From Clostridia bacterium (GTDB lineage Bacteria > Bacillota_A > Clostridia > Christensenellales > Aristaeellaceae), in assembly GCA_017518705.1 (NCBI GenBank), contig JAFWUC010000053.1, positions 8,883-72,882 on the forward strand: a stretch of 64,000 bases of DNA, in the 5' to 3' direction. Shown here one piece after another: positions 61,228-64,000 of this stretch. Position numbers and translations under genes: made by a program. The notes under the pieces were generated by a model. That model ran no database searches, was not told where the DNA came from, and saw only the letters and a program-made list of their open reading frames with translations. The stretch's first letter is position 1. Each line of letters begins with the position of its first letter.

Positions 61228-62410
61228 GTGCGCCCTCCTTGAGATTATCGATCATTTGGGGCAGTATCTCATATATGTCGCCCACTATCGCGGTATGGGC
61301 GACCTTGAATATGGGCGCCTGCGGGTCGGTGTTTATGGCTACTATGTACTCGCTCATGTTCATGCAGGAGGCGAACTGTATGGCGCCGCTCACGCCGCAG
61401 GTGATTATGAGCTTGGGACGCACCGTCCTGCCGGACAGCCCGATCTGCCTTTCGTTGCCTGCCCAACCCTTTTCCACCAGCGGGCGGGAGACTGCCCAGT
61501 CTCCTCCCAGCAAGCGCGCCAGCTCCTTAACCATTTCCAGGTCCGCGCTCTTGTTTAGGCCTCTGCCGCCCACCACCAGCACCTCGGCGTCGGAAATGCT
61601 TTTGGCGGGAGGCACTGCCTGAGAGCTTATGAGCGTGATCTTCGAATCGCGCACGCCTGCGGGTATGTCCCTTAAGACCGTCTCGCCCGCGGCGTCATTT
61701 AGCCGTTTGGGCGCGTCCATCACCTTATAGCGCACCGTGGTGAACTGGGGACGGGTATTGGCAGTGATTATCTGCGCCATTATGTTTCCGCCGAAGGCAG
61801 GGCGTATCTGCACCAGGTCGCTGTTTTCCCTGAGCTCGAGTCTGGTGCAGTCCGCAGTTAGGCCGGTGTGGAAGCGGGTGGCGAGCCTGGGCGCCAGGGA
61901 GCGCCCCATCAGCGTGGAACCCACCAGCACCACAGACGGTCTGGTATGCTTTATGATATCTTCCACGCATGCGGCATAGGCGTCGGCCCTGAAATAGCCT
62001 AGTTCCGGCGCGTCGTATGCGTATACCCTGTTCACGCCGTAATGCAGCAGCTCATCCGCAAGTTCTTTTATCCTGCTGCCGACGATCACCGCGTTCACGC
62101 TGTAATCAAGCGGCGAAGCAAGTTCCAGCGCCTTGCCGATCAGCTCCGGCCCCACCGGGTGGAGCCTGCCGGCGCTCACCTCGCAGAACACCAGTATGTC
62201 CCGCCATTTGCTTTTATCCACCGAGACCGTCCGGGTCTCCAATTTGATTATCGCATTTTTGGGGCACGCCTTTACGCAGCTGCCGCAGCTTTTGCAGGCG
62301 CTGTTCATACGTGCGACGCCGTTTTCCAGCTCCAGCGCTCCGAAGGGGCAGCTGCTCAGGCAACGCCCGCAGCCGTCGCATTTGCGTTCCAGAACGGCAA
62401 CCTTTGCCAT
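61214..62410 (-). CDS. etfA: EtfA with N-terminal ferredoxin domain
   Basis: Electron-transfer flavoprotein alpha subunit, 398 residues. The first 60 residues form two ferredoxin clusters (CDGCGRCLSSCP and CKSCGSCVKACP), an addition found in bifurcating/confurcating Etf proteins such as LctC. The C-terminal FAD domain (about 270-398) has CGVSGAIQF and AINTDPQAPIF. It pairs with EtfB just upstream (14 bp gap). The presence of the ferredoxin domain supports a role in coupling ferredoxin to the GlcD-type dehydrogenase. Confidence 0.94.
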   Translation of the reverse strand: MAKVAVLERKCDGCGRCLSSCPFGALELENGVARMNSACKSCGSCVKACPKNAIIKLETRTVSVDKSKWRDILVFCEVSAGRLHPVGPELIGKALELASPLDYSVNAVIVGSRIKELADELLHYGVNRVYAYDAPELGYFRADAYAACVEDIIKHTRPSVVLVGSTLMGRSLAPRLATRFHTGLTADCTRLELRENSDLVQIRPAFGGNIMAQIITANTRPQFTTVRYKVMDAPKRLNDAAGETVLRDIPAGVRDSKITLISSQAVPPAKSISDAEVLVVGGRGLNKSADLEMVKELARLLGGDWAVSRPLVEKGWAGNERQIGLSGRTVRPKLIITCGVSGAIQFASCMNMSEYIVAINTDPQAPIFKVAHTAIVGDIYEILPQMIDNLKEGAHERL

Positions 62411-62424
62411 GTCAGCACCTCCCT

Positions 62425-63204
62425 TTATATGAACTTGCGCTCTTTAAGCCGCTTTAACAGCCTGTCCGCGCTGTCTTTTCCCGTCCACACCTCGTGACTC
62501 ACGTCGTTTTCCGGCGGGAAGATCCTTTCCACCTGGGTCGCGCTGCCGCTCAAGCCGTAATGGTTTTCGTCCGTGTCGGGAAACGCGCCAAGCCCCAGCA
62601 CCTTTACCGGCCTGTCCCTGACAGTACGCGCGGTCTTCAGCGAGGGCAGGCGCGGCACGTATATGTCCTTTTCCACGGTGATCAGGCACGGGAACGGTAT
62701 GTGCACGGTCTCCGTAACGTCCTGCAGCCGCTGCTGGACGTCTATGCCGTCCCCCGCGGGTTCCAGGCGCGACACCCACGCAGCGTGGGGTATGCCCAGG
62801 TGCTCGGCTATCGCCGGACCCACCTGCGCCGTGTCGCCGTCCGTGGTCTGCCTACCGCACAGTATCAGGTCAAAGTCGCCCAGAGAACGTATCGCCTGGC
62901 TCAGCGTGTAGCTGGTAGCCAGCACGTCCGCGCCGCCCAGCCGCCTGTCCGAGAACAGATAGCCTTCGTCCGCGCCCATCATATAGGTCTCGCGTATGGC
63001 AGCTTCCGCCTGGGGCGGTCCCATAGTGCCCACGGTCACCTTCGCGCCGCACAGCTCTTTCAGCCTCAGCGCGGTCTCCAGCGCGTACAGGTCGTATGGA
63101 TTCAGTTTGCTCGATACGCCGGAGCGCTTCAGCACGCCGGTCTTCTCATCCACCTCTACTTTGTTGGTGGCGGGCACCTGCTTGACGCATACAAATATGT
63201 TCAT
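62425..63204 (-). CDS. etfB: Electron-transfer flavoprotein beta subunit
   Basis: EtfB, 259 residues, with the N-terminal MNIFVCVKQVPATN and the AMP/FAD-binding region GRQTTDGDTAQVGPAIAEHLG (about residues 118-138) typical of the bifurcating group. It is the first gene of the operon etfB-etfA-glcD, with its own promoter. The ribosome-binding site is weak (ACAGGA), which may limit expression. Confidence 0.95.
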   Translation of the reverse strand: MNIFVCVKQVPATNKVEVDEKTGVLKRSGVSSKLNPYDLYALETALRLKELCGAKVTVGTMGPPQAEAAIRETYMMGADEGYLFSDRRLGGADVLATSYTLSQAIRSLGDFDLILCGRQTTDGDTAQVGPAIAEHLGIPHAAWVSRLEPAGDGIDVQQRLQDVTETVHIPFPCLITVEKDIYVPRLPSLKTARTVRDRPVKVLGLGAFPDTDENHYGLSGSATQVERIFPPENDVSHEVWTGKDSADRLLKRLKERKFI

Positions 63205-63261
63205 ATCCTGTCCGTCCTGCGTGTTGGTTTAGTTATGCTTCATCCATTCGGGTCTGATTGA

Positions 63262-63290
63262 ATTATAGCAGAAACCCGGGCATGAGGCAA
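63262..63290 (-). promoter_or_regulatory. Promoter of etf-glcD operon
   Basis: TTGCCT, a 17-bp spacer and TATAAT on the minus strand, about 58 bases before the etfB ATG. The long leader is a possible place for regulation. Confidence 0.72.
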
Positions 63291-63340
63291 GCTTTTGTGC
63301 CCGCCCGGGCGCAAAGTCGGAGCCGGGAATAAAAAACGGA

Positions 63341-63369
63341 TTGCGCAAACCGTCCGGACTTAGTATAAT
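63341..63369 (+). promoter_or_regulatory. Promoter of yifB
   Basis: TTGCGC (63341-63346), a 17-bp spacer and TATAAT (63364-63369), 38 bases before the ATG. Confidence 0.75.
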
Positions 63370-63407
63370 AAAGGCACCTGACAATAAAAGTGAAAGGTTT
63401 GGACTTT

Positions 63408-63851
63408 ATGCTTTCCAGTACGCTCTGCTACGCCTTAAGCGGTATCGACGGCATCTGCATCACCGTCGAGTGCAATCTATCCCTCGGCATACCTGCCTTC
63501 GAGATGGTCGGTCTGCCTGACATGGCGGTCAAAGAGGCCAAAGAGCGCATAAAATCCGCAGTCAAAAACACCGGGTATGAGTTTCCGGGTGACCGGCTGG
63601 TGATAAACCTGGCTCCCGCGGACATCAAAAAAGAGAGCGCGGCTTTCGACCTGCCCATAGCGATAGACATACTGGCGTGCAACAAGCTCGTTAACCCCTT
63701 AAGCGTAAAAGATGTGGCCATAATGGGCGAACTTGCGCTGAACGGCGAATTGCGGCCCATCCGCGGAGCGCTGCCGCTGGTAATTTCCGCCCGGGCGGAC
63801 GGGGTCCGGGCAGTCATCATTCCCGCCGCCAACGCGAACGAACTCTACTAA
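63408..63851 (+). pseudogene. yifB: YifB/ComM-family ATPase, truncated
   Basis: The N-terminal part (147 codons) of a YifB/ComM Mg-chelatase-like AAA+ protein. MLSSTLCYALSGIDG, VEVGLPDMAVKEA-like and RLVINLAPADIKKES segments form the ChlI-type N-terminal domain, and PIRGALPL closes it. Full-length members are about 500 residues with Walker A and B motifs, none of which are present here. The frame runs normally to AANANE and then meets LY and a stop at 63849-63851, exactly where the base composition drops. The start is the ATG at 63408; the frame also opens at a GTG (63390). The gene is broken by an insertion, rearrangement or assembly join. Confidence 0.86.
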
Positions 63852-64000
63852 TTTGAGGTATTTGATACAATCGCATTTTTCCAAAATTGAAAATGAACCC
63901 CCTTTGAAACCCCTTTTGAAACCCCTCCACACGATTCGGGTCTCACCATGTGCCTGCACCTCCTTCCTCGTTATGATCCTTCAGCCCGGCAAACTGTAAA
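63852..64000. other. AT-rich sequence interrupting yifB, with 12-bp tandem repeat
   Basis: The 60 bases from 63841 contain about 30% G+C against roughly 60% before them. TTTGAAACCCC occurs at 63903-63913 and again at 63915-63925, with a degenerate copy before them. No continuation of YifB is found in any frame, and no other protein is recognised up to the window end. It may be the end of a mobile element or of an assembly piece. Confidence 0.5.

Noticed and set aside
1..64000. rRNA, tRNA, phage or complete transposon
   Set aside because: I found no tRNA-like cloverleaf, rRNA, integrase, transposase or phage structural gene; gaps between genes are at most about 200 bp.

Overview
The window is a gene-dense, high-GC stretch of bacterial chromosome with no intergenic gap above about 200 bp. 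It carries consensus sigma-A promoters with 16-17 bp spacers, strong GGAGG ribosome-binding sites, and many genes joined by TGATG, TAATG or ATGA overlaps. The gene set points to an anaerobic, probably gut- or rumen-type member of the Clostridia (Bacillota): the Asp23-nusB-folD-xseAB-ispA-dxs-tlyA-argR-recN cluster, a type III glutamine synthetase, a two-subunit class I fumarase, a CD1871A-type micropeptide with an Fe-S/TlpA membrane protein, and an EtfAB-D-lactate dehydrogenase set. The genus cannot be named from this sequence.

Layout. 1-1284: ribosomal genes rplK and rplA with a shared leader motif. 1304-7203 (minus): a MATE transporter fused to an anti-sigma-type ATPase domain, then the overlapping genes mnmG, rsmG and glpK. 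7272-12708 (plus): a GPH sugar symporter with an alpha/beta hydrolase, then uxaC coupled to both fumarase subunits. 12715-23225 (minus): the Asp23-to-recN housekeeping cluster ending in udk, with no spoIVB or spo0A after recN. 23312-24854 (plus): a CXXC micropeptide and an Fe-S/thioredoxin membrane redox protein. 24891-27590 (minus): an APH-like kinase and pgi. 27786-37036 (plus): ThuA, Gfo/Idh/MocA, VanY-type peptidase, GH127, glnN, argG and argH. 37029-39295: an acyltransferase and a convergent UroD-like gene whose ends overlap.

39409-46738 (plus) is an envelope operon. It encodes a secreted protein with eight SH3-like repeats plus NlpC/P60, a HAD phosphatase-thymidylate kinase fusion, and a 1015-residue membrane protein with a zinc ribbon, a relic protein-kinase N-lobe, peptidoglycan-binding domains and a (PEPT)n stalk. 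46804-54987 holds an XpaC-like protein, a YitT protein, a small protein paired with a Y-family polymerase, and a C69 peptidase divergent from a glycoside hydrolase/FNT-like pair. 54996-63204 (minus) runs from MscS through MsrA, a phosphodiesterase-like protein, an FMN oxidoreductase and a TIM-barrel hydrolase to the EtfB-EtfA-GlcD operon. 63341-64000: yifB/comM is cut off after about 145 codons where the sequence abruptly becomes AT-rich.

Arginine control can be read from the sequence. argR has two ARG-box-like sites 21 bp apart over its own promoter, and related sites flank the argGH promoter. No rRNA, tRNA, CRISPR array, complete insertion sequence or phage was seen. No single new defence-type system is visible. 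The best leads for new biology are the fused or degenerate proteins (HAD-TMK, relic kinase, MATE-ATPase) and the interrupted yifB.
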